Under the pieces are notes generated by a model. That model was not told the DNA's origin. It did no database searches and was given only the letters and a program-made list of their open reading frames with translations. This document shows, piece after piece, positions 50,029 to 57,847 of a stretch of 64,000 nucleotides of DNA; the stretch's first letter is position 1, and every line of letters starts with the position of its first letter. Source of the stretch: Rhizobium sp. NLR16a (GTDB lineage Bacteria > Pseudomonadota > Alphaproteobacteria > Rhizobiales > Rhizobiaceae); assembly GCF_017948245.1 (NCBI RefSeq), contig NZ_CP072871.1:124001-188000 (forward strand), read 5' to 3'. A program made the position numbers and the translations under genes.

Positions 50029-50865
50029 TTACTTGATTGCGCCGGCCGCGATGCCAGCGATGAAATGGCGCTGGAGCGCCACGAAGACGACGAGGATCGG
50101 CGCCGTCAGCAGCACCGCGCCGGCCATGATGCCGCCCCAGGACACCTTGGTGAGGCCGATCAGCGTTCCCAATGCCACCGGCGCCGTCATCATCCCCGGT
50201 CTGGAATTGATGAGCAGCGGCCAGAGGTAATTGTTCCACGAATGCAGGAAGAGAATGATCGCCAATGCCGCCATGGTCGGACGCGCCAGCGGCAGGGCGA
50301 TGCGCAGGAAGATCTGCCATTCCTTGACCCCCTCGACGCGGGCCGCGTCGAAGAGCTCGCCCGGCATCATTGAGAAAGACTGCCGCATGAATAAGACGCC
50401 GAGGGAATTGAAGAGCGGCGGCACGATCAGTGCCACCCAGGTGTTTGCCAGCTTGAACTCGCGCGCCACCATGATGAATTGCGGGATGACGACCACGGAG
50501 AACGGCAGTGTGATCGTACCGAGGATGATGGCGATGACGACGGAGCGGCCGACAAAACGGTAACGTGCCAGCGCCCAGCCGGCCATCGACGTCAGCATCA
50601 CCGAGAGCACGGTATAGATAAGCGCCACGCCGATGGAGATCACCATTGCGCCAACGAAATCGGTATCGGCCTGCAGATTTTTGAAATTCTCGACGAAGTT
50701 GGTCGATGGCCACAGCACGATCTCGGGATTGAAGATGCCGTTGTCGGGCATTGTCGAGAAGACGAACATCATCCACAGCGGAAACAGCCAGATCAGCGCC
50801 AGCGGCGCCAGCGCGGCGTGCAGCGCGATCTGACGGATGAGAAGGGATTGCGACTTGGATCTCAT
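50029..50865 (-). CDS. Carbohydrate ABC transporter permease, MalG type (fourth importer)
   Basis: 278 residues, six helices (LAPLALIWLFPLWMMFVFST first). EAA loop FDAARVEGVKEWQIFLRIAL, with Glu-Gly in place of the common Asp-Gly. C-terminus HFIAGIAAGAIK. ATG 50865 overlaps the stop of the other permease by 4 bases. Confidence 0.93.
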   Translation of the reverse strand: MRSKSQSLLIRQIALHAALAPLALIWLFPLWMMFVFSTMPDNGIFNPEIVLWPSTNFVENFKNLQADTDFVGAMVISIGVALIYTVLSVMLTSMAGWALARYRFVGRSVVIAIILGTITLPFSVVVIPQFIMVAREFKLANTWVALIVPPLFNSLGVLFMRQSFSMMPGELFDAARVEGVKEWQIFLRIALPLARPTMAALAIILFLHSWNNYLWPLLINSRPGMMTAPVALGTLIGLTKVSWGGIMAGAVLLTAPILVVFVALQRHFIAGIAAGAIK

Positions 50866-51722
50866 TTCGGGTCCCTCCCGATCCAGAGATTGAAAAAGGA
50901 GATCACCACGGCGAGAGCGGCCATCGTATAGGCGATCGCCGAGGCATAGCCGAAGTTCAGCGAGGTGAAACCCTGGCGGTAGAGGAAGAGGCCGAGTGTC
51001 TCCGTGCCGCCGCCCGGACCACCGCGATTGGTGATGAGGAAGGGTTCGGTAAAGAGCTGCATGGTGCCGATCACCGAGAGCACCACACAGAAGAGGATGA
51101 TCGGCTTTAAGAGCGGCAGGGTGATGTGGAAGAATTGTTGTGTCTTGTTCACCCGGTCGAGCGTCGCGGCCTCGTAGACATCGTCGGGGATGGCCTGCAG
51201 GCCGGCCAGGATGATGATGGCGTTATAGCCGGCCCAGCGCCATGTGACGGCGAGGATGATTACGCCCATTGCGGCATTGGCGTTGTCGAACCAGGAGATC
51301 GGGCTGAAGCCGACCGCTGAGATCATCTTGTTGACGATGCCGAAATCGAGGCTGAACATCAGCCGGAACACGGCCGCGTAGGCAACCTCACCGACGACGA
51401 CGGGGGCAAAGAAGGCGAAACGGAAAAGCGGGCGCGCTTTCAGGAGCGGCGAATTGAGCAGTACGGCCATGACGGTGGCCAGCGCGATCATTACAGGCAC
51501 CTGGATCACCAGGATGATCAGCGTGTTGTACAGAGCATTATAGAAGGCAGGGTCGTAGAAGAGCCGGCCCCAGTTGGCCTGGAAACTGTATTTCCACGGA
51601 TTGATGCGCGTGTTCTGAAAGGAAATCAGGAACGAGTCGATGATCGGCCAGACCCAGAAGGTGGCGAAAACAAGCAGATAGGGGGCGAGGAACGCATAGG
51701 CGCTCCGGGTTCTGAACGGCAT
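50862..51722 (-). CDS. Sugar ABC transporter permease, MalF/UgpA type (fourth importer)
   Basis: 286 residues. First helix YAFLAPYLLVFATFWVWPII. The coupling loop YEAATLDRVNKTQQFFHITL has Arg where Gly is nearly always found (Asp-Arg instead of Asp-Gly), a departure that could affect contact with the ATPase. Otherwise normal. Separated from the binding-protein stop by 87 bases that hold a stem-loop. Confidence 0.92.
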   Translation of the reverse strand: MPFRTRSAYAFLAPYLLVFATFWVWPIIDSFLISFQNTRINPWKYSFQANWGRLFYDPAFYNALYNTLIILVIQVPVMIALATVMAVLLNSPLLKARPLFRFAFFAPVVVGEVAYAAVFRLMFSLDFGIVNKMISAVGFSPISWFDNANAAMGVIILAVTWRWAGYNAIIILAGLQAIPDDVYEAATLDRVNKTQQFFHITLPLLKPIILFCVVLSVIGTMQLFTEPFLITNRGGPGGGTETLGLFLYRQGFTSLNFGYASAIAYTMAALAVVISFFNLWIGRDPK

Positions 51723-51778
51723 CGAGCCTCCTCCTCACGAACGAATGAATGACCGGCCGCGTTGCAGGCCAGGAGAAA

Positions 51779-51801
51779 GCCGGGCGCGGGAAGCGCCCGG
51801 C
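51779..51801 (-). repeat. Intercistronic stem-loop after the fourth binding-protein gene
   Basis: Perfect 9-bp arms GCCGGGCGC (51779-51787) and GCGCCCGGC (51793-51801) with loop GGGAA, 8 bases after the binding-protein stop in transcription order. No U-tract. Same context as the stem-loops at 458-490, 23123-23145, 34465-34489 and 61833-61867. Confidence 0.6.
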
Positions 51802-51809
51802 ATCGTCAT

Positions 51810-53084
51810 TCATTGCGCGATCGGAAGTCCGGTTGCGGAAGCGATCTGCTTGGCGGCATCGTCGAGAGCCGCTTTCGCGTCGGGGTAGCCGCCGGCGAAG
51901 AATTTCGCCTGCGTTGCCTTGAAGATGCCTTCGGCATCGCTCTGGAAGGCGGTGCCGCGGCTCGGCACGATCTTCGGCAGTGTCGCGAGGATGTCGGCCC
52001 AGACTTTCTGGCCGCCCCAATAGGGCTGCGCCTCGTTGACGAAAGGATCCTTTTCGGCAGAAAGCAGCGACGGCACCAGACCGAATTCCTTCAGCATGGT
52101 GACCTGACCTTCATTCGTGCCGAGGGCGTAATTGACGAATTTCCAGGCGGCATCCTTGTTTGCGGAAGTCGCCGAAATGGCGAGCGAGGAACCGCCGAGG
52201 TTGGCGGCATGCGGACCATCGGCCGTCAGGCTCGGCATTCTGTAAACGCCCCACTTGCCCTTGAGGTCAGGCGAGGTCGAGCGCACGGTGCCTTCATACC
52301 AGCCGCCATAGAGCTGGCTTGCGGCCTTGCCGGCGGTATTGGCCTGGATCTTCTCGTCCCAGTTGGCCGCCGTCAGCGTGCCCGCATCCTTCATCTCTTT
52401 CACCTTTTGCAGCGCGGCGACGCAGGCCGGCTGATTGATGGTGATGTTCTGGCCGTCGGTCGAGAAATAGCCGCAGCCCTGTTCGTTGGCGATCATGCGG
52501 AACCATTCGCTGTCGCCGTTGAAATCCGCCTGCGCCATGACGACGCCGGGATTGGCGGCGGAAATCTTCTTGCCGGCCGCGATGAAATCGTCCCAGGTGC
52601 TGATCGTGCTCGGATCGACGCCGGCCTTTTCATACATGTCGCGGCGGTAGAAAACGGCGACGGGGCCGGAATCCCACGGCATGGCATAGGCGACATCGCC
52701 GACCTCAAGTTCGGTGCGCTTGAAGTCGGGGAACTTCGCCTGGATATCGGCCGTGTAGCCGAGCTCCTTCAGATTGGCGAAGCAATCGGGGAAACGGCTC
52801 CAGAAGATTTCAGCCTCGAAATTCTCGATGCTGACAATGTCGGGCAAGCCGTCGCCGCCGGCAGCGCAGGCCGCGAGCGTCTTGTCGAAAACCTGGCTGT
52901 TGCCAAGGTCTTCGACGGTGACCTTGATATCGGGGAATTGTTTGTTGAAACCGGGCAGCGTGGATTTCAACGCCGATGCGGCGACATTCCAGCTCCAGAT
53001 TGTGAGATTGGCCGACTCAGCGAAGGCGGAGCCGGAAGCAAGCAGTGCGACAGCTGCGGTCGCAGCGAGAAGTTTGAAGCGCAT
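51810..53084 (-). CDS. Extracellular solute-binding protein (fourth importer)
   Basis: 424 residues, periplasmic. Signal peptide RFKLLAATAAVALLASGSAF, then SANLTIWSWNVAASALKSTL. FIAAGKKISAANPGVVMAQA and GGSSLAISATSANKDAAWKF are typical of family 1. ATG 53084 has GGGAGGATTTTCA upstream. Divergent from the AraC regulator with 86 bases between. Sugar ligand unknown; the redox enzymes nearby suggest a sugar or sugar alcohol. Confidence 0.93.
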   Translation of the reverse strand: MRFKLLAATAAVALLASGSAFAESANLTIWSWNVAASALKSTLPGFNKQFPDIKVTVEDLGNSQVFDKTLAACAAGGDGLPDIVSIENFEAEIFWSRFPDCFANLKELGYTADIQAKFPDFKRTELEVGDVAYAMPWDSGPVAVFYRRDMYEKAGVDPSTISTWDDFIAAGKKISAANPGVVMAQADFNGDSEWFRMIANEQGCGYFSTDGQNITINQPACVAALQKVKEMKDAGTLTAANWDEKIQANTAGKAASQLYGGWYEGTVRSTSPDLKGKWGVYRMPSLTADGPHAANLGGSSLAISATSANKDAAWKFVNYALGTNEGQVTMLKEFGLVPSLLSAEKDPFVNEAQPYWGGQKVWADILATLPKIVPSRGTAFQSDAEGIFKATQAKFFAGGYPDAKAALDDAAKQIASATGLPIAQ

Positions 53085-53170
53085 TGAAAATCCTCCCTTT
53101 TCAATTGCCGATCTTTCACGAACGCGGTTAGACTATCCGCAAGGGAGCGGCTGTCTCCTAAAAAGGGAAT

Positions 53171-54091
53171 ATGGATTTGGCGGAAAGTAAGGTCGGCACG
53201 GCTGCAATCTATCAGCCCGGCGCAAGCAGCATCGAGGGTTCGCCGACGGCGCTGCAGATGTTTCATGCCCATCCGCTCGTCATGGCCATGCCGCACTGGC
53301 ATGCGCAGGTCGAGGTCAATTACGTCATGCGCGGCACTGTTCATTATCGGATGAGCGACCACGAATTCCGGCTGAGCGCCGGTCAAATGTGCCTGTTCTG
53401 GGGCGGGCAGCCGCATCAGATGGACGAATCCTCGGATGATTCGCTCTATGCCGGCGCCCATCTGCCGCTCATCTATTTCTTCCGGCTGCGTCTGCCGATC
53501 AGCATTTCCAGCCGGCTAATGAAGGGCGAGACGCTGTTGACTTCGGCAACCGATGCCGCCGACAACGAGAACTTCGCCCGCTGGTCTCGCTATTCCAAGT
53601 CTGGCGATTCCGCCAAGGCCCAGCACGCAGTCGACGAACTGCTGCTGCGCATCGAGCGCATCGCGCTCGAACCCTATTCGATGACGACATCGAAAACGGC
53701 CGTCAGCCTGGAAGGCGATCAGCCGCAACCCAACTCCTCGCGCAGCGTCGCGCGCATGTGTGATTTCATCGCCGCCAATTTTCTGCAGGACATCGATTCG
53801 GTCGATATCGCCCGCGCCGCCGATCTGCATCCGAAATATGCGATGAACCTTTTCAAGCGATCGACCGGCATGACGCTCAGCAAATATGTGACGCTGCTCA
53901 GGCTGTCGCGCGCCCAGGCGATGCTGATGAGCGAAGGTGCCAACGTTCTGCAGGTGGCGATGGACAGCGGCTTCGGCTCGATCAGCGCCTTCAACAAATC
54001 CTTCCGCCACATCGCCGGCATGTCGCCGTCCGATTTCCGCCGCGACATCCGGCTGGTGACGACGATGCCCGCCGGCGCCTTCCGCAATTAA
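53171..54091 (+). CDS. AraC family transcriptional regulator
   Basis: 306 residues. N-terminal cupin-like sensor (about 20-150: PHWHAQVEVNYVMRGTVHYR, LSAGQMCLFWGGQPHQMDES) and C-terminal double helix-turn-helix (about 195-295: DIDSVDIARAADLHPKYAMN; MSEGANVLQVAMDSGFGSIS; AFNKSFRHIAGMSPSDFRRD). Positioned to control the fourth importer operon divergently. Its ATG at 53171 has AAGGGAAT as ribosome site. A sugar effector is probable. Confidence 0.93.
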   Translation: MDLAESKVGTAAIYQPGASSIEGSPTALQMFHAHPLVMAMPHWHAQVEVNYVMRGTVHYRMSDHEFRLSAGQMCLFWGGQPHQMDESSDDSLYAGAHLPLIYFFRLRLPISISSRLMKGETLLTSATDAADNENFARWSRYSKSGDSAKAQHAVDELLLRIERIALEPYSMTTSKTAVSLEGDQPQPNSSRSVARMCDFIAANFLQDIDSVDIARAADLHPKYAMNLFKRSTGMTLSKYVTLLRLSRAQAMLMSEGANVLQVAMDSGFGSISAFNKSFRHIAGMSPSDFRRDIRLVTTMPAGAFRN

Positions 54092-54118
54092 CGCACGCTC
54101 CGCCTCATCGCCCGTCAG

Positions 54119-54149
54119 GGAGGATGCCAAGCGCCGCCCGGCATCCTCC
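54119..54149. terminator. Stem-loop between convergent genes
   Basis: Perfect 10-bp arms GGAGGATGCC (54119-54128) and GGCATCCTCC (54140-54149), 11-base loop, between the end of the AraC gene and the convergent oxidoreductase. No clear U-tract on either side. Confidence 0.6.
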
Positions 54150-54159
54150 GCTTGATCAT

Positions 54160-55254
54160 TCAGCGGCTGCCAGCCGCGCGCTGTTCTTCCGGAAGCCAGG
54201 AGCGATAGAGCGGATGATCGGCGGCGATCGGCATCGGCGTCGGCTGGCCGGTGCGCTGGGAGAAATAGGCAGCCGTCACCAGCTCCAGCGAATTGCGGGC
54301 ATCCTGCAACGTCACCGGCGGTTCCGTGTCCTCGACGATCGCCTTGTGGAAGAGCTCGAACTGGCGGGTATAACCATCTTCGCCCGGCACATAGGCGGCG
54401 AGCGCCGCATCGACCCGCGCCTGGTGTTCTTCGGTTCCGGCGGTAAAGACCCAGGGATCGCGGCCCATCGTATAGGGTTCGAGGATGCTTTCGGCGACGA
54501 GATCGCTGAAGCAGAAACGCAGCCGCGAGATTTCCTTGCGTGAGCCGAGCGTCATCGACAGCGTCGCCAGCGAACCGTTCTGCATCTTCACCGAAAGAGC
54601 GGCCGTATCCTCGACCTCGATCGGATTGACCAGCGTCGCGCCATAGGAAAACACCTCGGCGCAAGGGCCGTGCACGTAGTTCAGCATGTCGTGGGCGTGG
54701 ATCGCGTGGCCGAGAAGGCCGCCGCCGAGTTCACTCGCCCATTTGCCGCGCCACGGCACGGCATAATAATCCGGACCGCGCCACCAATGGGTCTCGATCG
54801 TCGTCAGGAACGGCTTGCCGGCGAGGCCCTTCTCGATCAACAGTTTCAACTTCTGCAGGCCGGAGCCGTAGCGATACTGAAAGATCGGCATCAGCTTCCG
54901 GCCGGGGAAGCTGGTGAGGATGCGGCCCATCTCGTCGACCTCGGCAATCGAGCCGAAGAGCGGCTTTTCGCAGATCACATGCTTGCCTGACACAATGCCT
55001 TTGCGGCAGAGCTCGAAATGCGAACTCGGCGGCGTCGAAATGTCGATGATGTCGAGATCGTCCCGGGCAAACAGCGAATCCGCATCCTGCGTATATTCCC
55101 GAATGCCGAATTCGTCGCACAGCGCCCGGCCGCGATCCTCGTCCAGCGAGCAAAGGACGGGAACCTCGAAGAGATCCTTGTTCCAGCCGAAGCCGGTCAG
55201 GTGCCGCGCGGCGATGCCTGCGCCGATGACGCCGACGCGTAATTTTCTGGCCAT
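54160..55254 (-). CDS. Gfo/Idh/MocA family oxidoreductase
   Basis: 364 residues. LRVGVIGAGIAARHLTGFGW (Rossmann glycine loop), KHVICEKPLFGSIAEVDEMG (EKP motif), and LGGGLLGHAIHAHDMLNYVH, whose His residues lie in the usual active-site region. Strong ribosome site GAGGAGG at ATG 55254. Begins 10 bases after the stop of the related gene at 55265, so both are one transcription unit. They are only about 30-40 percent alike by eye. Substrate unknown. Confidence 0.92.
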   Translation of the reverse strand: MARKLRVGVIGAGIAARHLTGFGWNKDLFEVPVLCSLDEDRGRALCDEFGIREYTQDADSLFARDDLDIIDISTPPSSHFELCRKGIVSGKHVICEKPLFGSIAEVDEMGRILTSFPGRKLMPIFQYRYGSGLQKLKLLIEKGLAGKPFLTTIETHWWRGPDYYAVPWRGKWASELGGGLLGHAIHAHDMLNYVHGPCAEVFSYGATLVNPIEVEDTAALSVKMQNGSLATLSMTLGSRKEISRLRFCFSDLVAESILEPYTMGRDPWVFTAGTEEHQARVDAALAAYVPGEDGYTRQFELFHKAIVEDTEPPVTLQDARNSLELVTAAYFSQRTGQPTPMPIAADHPLYRSWLPEEQRAAGSR

Positions 55255-55264
55255 GATATCCTCC

Positions 55265-56275
55265 TCAGCGGGCGCCGATGCGCGCGGCCTTCGTCTGGGC
55301 TTCGAGCGAAAGGCGGCAGACTTCGAAAACGTGATCCTGCGTCATCGCCGTCTGCGTGCGGTTCGCGACATCGGCAGTGAACGCGTCGAAATAGTCGAGC
55401 TTCTCACCGCTGCAATCGATATGGGTCATTTCCTTGCCATTGACGAGGAAGAGATGATCCTTGCCCGGCCGGCCGGCAATATCGATATATTTGCGAAGCT
55501 CGATATAACCCTCTGTGCCCAGGATGGTAAGACGGCCGTCGCCCCAGGTCGGCAGCGCCTCCGGCGTGAACCAATCGACGCGAACGTAGCCCGCCGCCCT
55601 GTCGGAGCGCAGCAGCACCTCGCCGAAATCCTGGAAGGCGGGTTTATCGGGCATGCCGAAGTTGCCGATCGAGCTGGCGATGACTTCGCCCGAGGTCGAG
55701 CCGGTATAGAACAGGAATTGATCGACCTGGTGCGAGGCGATGTCGACGATGATGCCACCGAAGGCTTCGGGCTCGAAGAACCAGTCGGGACGTGTCGGCA
55801 GCTGCAGCCGGTGCGGACCGACGCCAAGCGTCTGAATGACCTTGCCGATCGCGCCTTCCTTTACCAGCTTGCCGGCCTTGACGGCGGAGCGCACGCAATG
55901 GCGCTCGGAAAAGCAGATGGAGAAGATTTTGCCGGTCTCGGCAACGGTGCGCTTGACCTCTTCGAGCTGGGCAAAGGTCGTCACACCAGGCTTGTCGGTC
56001 ATCACATCCTTGCCCGCTTTCATCGCGCGGATGGCAAGCCCGGCCCGGTCGCGCGGAATGGCGGAAATGCAGATGACGTCGATCGACGGATCGTCGAACA
56101 GTTTCTCTCGGTCGATCTGCGGTGCATCGGGATAGGTCTTCTCAAAGGCTTCCCGCAACGCCGGCACGGAGGTCTGCGGGCAATAGCCGACGAACTCGCC
56201 GCCTGCGGCGAGCAGTCCCTTCACGTGATCGAACGTATGCCCATGGTCGATTCCGACGACGGCAAATCTCAACAT
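55265..56275 (-). CDS. Gfo/Idh/MocA family oxidoreductase, divergent motif
   Basis: 336 residues. N-terminus LRFAVVGIDHGHTFDHVKGL has His-Gly-His where GxGxxG is expected, and the second motif reads MTDKPGVTTFAQLEEVKRTV (Asp-Lys-Pro instead of Glu-Lys-Pro). The C-terminal beta-sheet domain looks normal (FEPEAFGGIIVDIASHQVDQ). Cofactor use is therefore less certain than for the others. Transcribed ahead of 54160-55254; promoter probably within 56343-56369. Confidence 0.88.
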   Translation of the reverse strand: MLRFAVVGIDHGHTFDHVKGLLAAGGEFVGYCPQTSVPALREAFEKTYPDAPQIDREKLFDDPSIDVICISAIPRDRAGLAIRAMKAGKDVMTDKPGVTTFAQLEEVKRTVAETGKIFSICFSERHCVRSAVKAGKLVKEGAIGKVIQTLGVGPHRLQLPTRPDWFFEPEAFGGIIVDIASHQVDQFLFYTGSTSGEVIASSIGNFGMPDKPAFQDFGEVLLRSDRAAGYVRVDWFTPEALPTWGDGRLTILGTEGYIELRKYIDIAGRPGKDHLFLVNGKEMTHIDCSGEKLDYFDAFTADVANRTQTAMTQDHVFEVCRLSLEAQTKAARIGAR

Positions 56276-56641
56276 CGCTGCAATATCCTCCCGGGATTTT
56301 CGTGCGGCCGGCTGATGCCGGCGTCCTCCATCTCGGCCAAAACAGATAACGAAAGCGGGCTGCTGTCAAGGCGAGTTGCGGGATGAAATCGTTTGCGCTC
56401 ATATCTAAATGTTTGTAAAATAACGACTATTATGTATCTAAATAGTTATTTGTGGCCTTCGTTCGAATGGATGCAGGCAGTTCCTCTTTTCGATCCAATC
56501 CGGCAAAAGTCTTTTTCCCCCGCCTATCTTGCTCCATTCGGCCGAATGTGATCGATTTCGGCCGCCGCCGGGCTGGAGGGCGGCAATGATCTCGGAATTC
56601 TTTCAAGAGCGCTCGCCGCTTGCCTGTGACGGAGGATCACC
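56276..56641. other. 366-base divergent intergenic region with AT-rich repeats
   Basis: No gene found. Near the oxidoreductase a weak minus-strand promoter is possible: TTGACA (56369-56364), 15-base spacer, TATCTG (56348-56343). A sharply AT-rich segment (56401-56452) contains the direct repeat TATCTAAAT at 56402-56410 and 56435-56443, 33 bases apart (three helical turns), and an imperfect inverted repeat (AAATAAC near 56418 with GTTATTT near 56445). This may be a regulator binding site. The plus-strand promoter for 56642 is not clear. Confidence 0.4.
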
Positions 56642-57802
56642 ATGACTCATCCCCTTCTCGATGCTGCCGTTTCCGGCGGAATTTTTGTTGGCCGCGTCTG
56701 GAATCCCGAAGTTGCCGGCCCGAGCATCGTGACCCTTCGCGACGGGATGCTCGTCGACATCACCTCGCACGAGGCGCCGACACTGAGCGCCCTCTTCGAG
56801 ACGCAGGATGCTGCGGGCTTCGTCCGAGCCGCAAATGGCAAGGCGATCGGTTCGCTGGAGGAGATTGCCGCCAACAGCACCGGAAAACCGGATGCTGGAC
56901 GACCCTGCCTGCTTGCGCCCGCCGACCTGCAGGCGGTCAAGGCCTGCGGCGTCACCTTTGCCCAGTCGATGATCGAGCGCGTCATTGAGGAGAAGGCGGC
57001 CGGCAATCCCGATCGCGCCGCTTCGATCCGCGAGCGCGTCAGCGCGCTGATCGGCGGCAGTCTCACCAATCTCAAGGCCGGTTCGCCCGAGGCCGCCAAG
57101 GTCAAGCAGGCGCTGATCGACGAAGGCATGTGGTCGCAATATCTCGAAGTCGGCATCGGTCCCGATGCCGAGGTCTTCACCAAGGCACCGGTGCTCTCTT
57201 CCGTCGGTTGGGGTGCCGATGTCGGCCTGCATCCGATCTCGACCTGGAACAATCCGGAGCCGGAAATCGTGCTCGCGGTCAACAGCCGCGGCGAGATCAA
57301 GGGTGCGACGCTCGGCAATGACGTCAATCTTCGCGATGTCGAAGGCCGCTCGGCCCTCTTGCTCGGCAAGGCCAAGGACAACAATGCCTCCTGCTCGATC
57401 GGTCCGTTCGTCCGGCTGTTCGATGCCGGTTACGGGCTCGACGAGGTACGCAAGGCCGAACTCGATCTAAAGGTAACCGGGCAGGATGGCTTCGTGCTGC
57501 ATGGCAAGAGTTCGATGTCGCAGATCAGCCGCGACCCGACCGATCTCGTCAAACAGACGCTTGGCCCTCATCATCAATACCCCGATGGTTTCATGCTCTT
57601 CCTCGGCACGTTGTTTGCGCCGACGCAGGACCGTGACGCGCCGAAGCAAGGCTTCACGCACAAGATCGGCGATGTCGTCGAGATTTCGTCGGCCGGGCTC
57701 GGCGCGCTCGTCAATACCGTGCGCCTCTCCACCGAATGCCCGCCCTGGACGTTCGGCATATCGGCGCTGATGCGCAACCTTGCGACGCGCGGGTTACTCT
57801 AA
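56642..57802 (+). CDS. Fumarylacetoacetate hydrolase family protein
   Basis: 386 residues; the FAH domain occupies about 150-380. Metal-binding acids are visible: Glu in GIGPDAEVFTKAP, Glu in NNPEPEIVLAVNSRG and Asp in LGNDVNLRDVEG; the lysine in GKAKDNNASCSIGP follows as expected. ATG 56642 has GGAGGATCACC upstream. Family members cleave or hydrate diketo or 2-keto-3-deoxy acids, so a role at the end of sugar-acid breakdown with the divergent oxidoreductases is plausible. The N-terminal 140 residues are an extra domain often seen in rhizobial homologues. Confidence 0.9.
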   Translation: MTHPLLDAAVSGGIFVGRVWNPEVAGPSIVTLRDGMLVDITSHEAPTLSALFETQDAAGFVRAANGKAIGSLEEIAANSTGKPDAGRPCLLAPADLQAVKACGVTFAQSMIERVIEEKAAGNPDRAASIRERVSALIGGSLTNLKAGSPEAAKVKQALIDEGMWSQYLEVGIGPDAEVFTKAPVLSSVGWGADVGLHPISTWNNPEPEIVLAVNSRGEIKGATLGNDVNLRDVEGRSALLLGKAKDNNASCSIGPFVRLFDAGYGLDEVRKAELDLKVTGQDGFVLHGKSSMSQISRDPTDLVKQTLGPHHQYPDGFMLFLGTLFAPTQDRDAPKQGFTHKIGDVVEISSAGLGALVNTVRLSTECPPWTFGISALMRNLATRGLL

Positions 57803-57808
57803 GCAAAG

Positions 57809-57836
57809 TGCGCAGCGGTTTGCCTCCGGCTGCGCA
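57809..57836. terminator. Stem-loop between convergent genes
   Basis: Perfect 8-bp arms TGCGCAGC (57809-57816) and GCTGCGCA (57829-57836), 12-base loop, then GATTTTATG on the plus strand. Placed 7 bases after the FAH-family stop and 12 before the convergent mutase stop; a short T-run on the plus strand supports termination of the former. Confidence 0.65.
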
Positions 57837-57847
57837 GATTTTATGAA

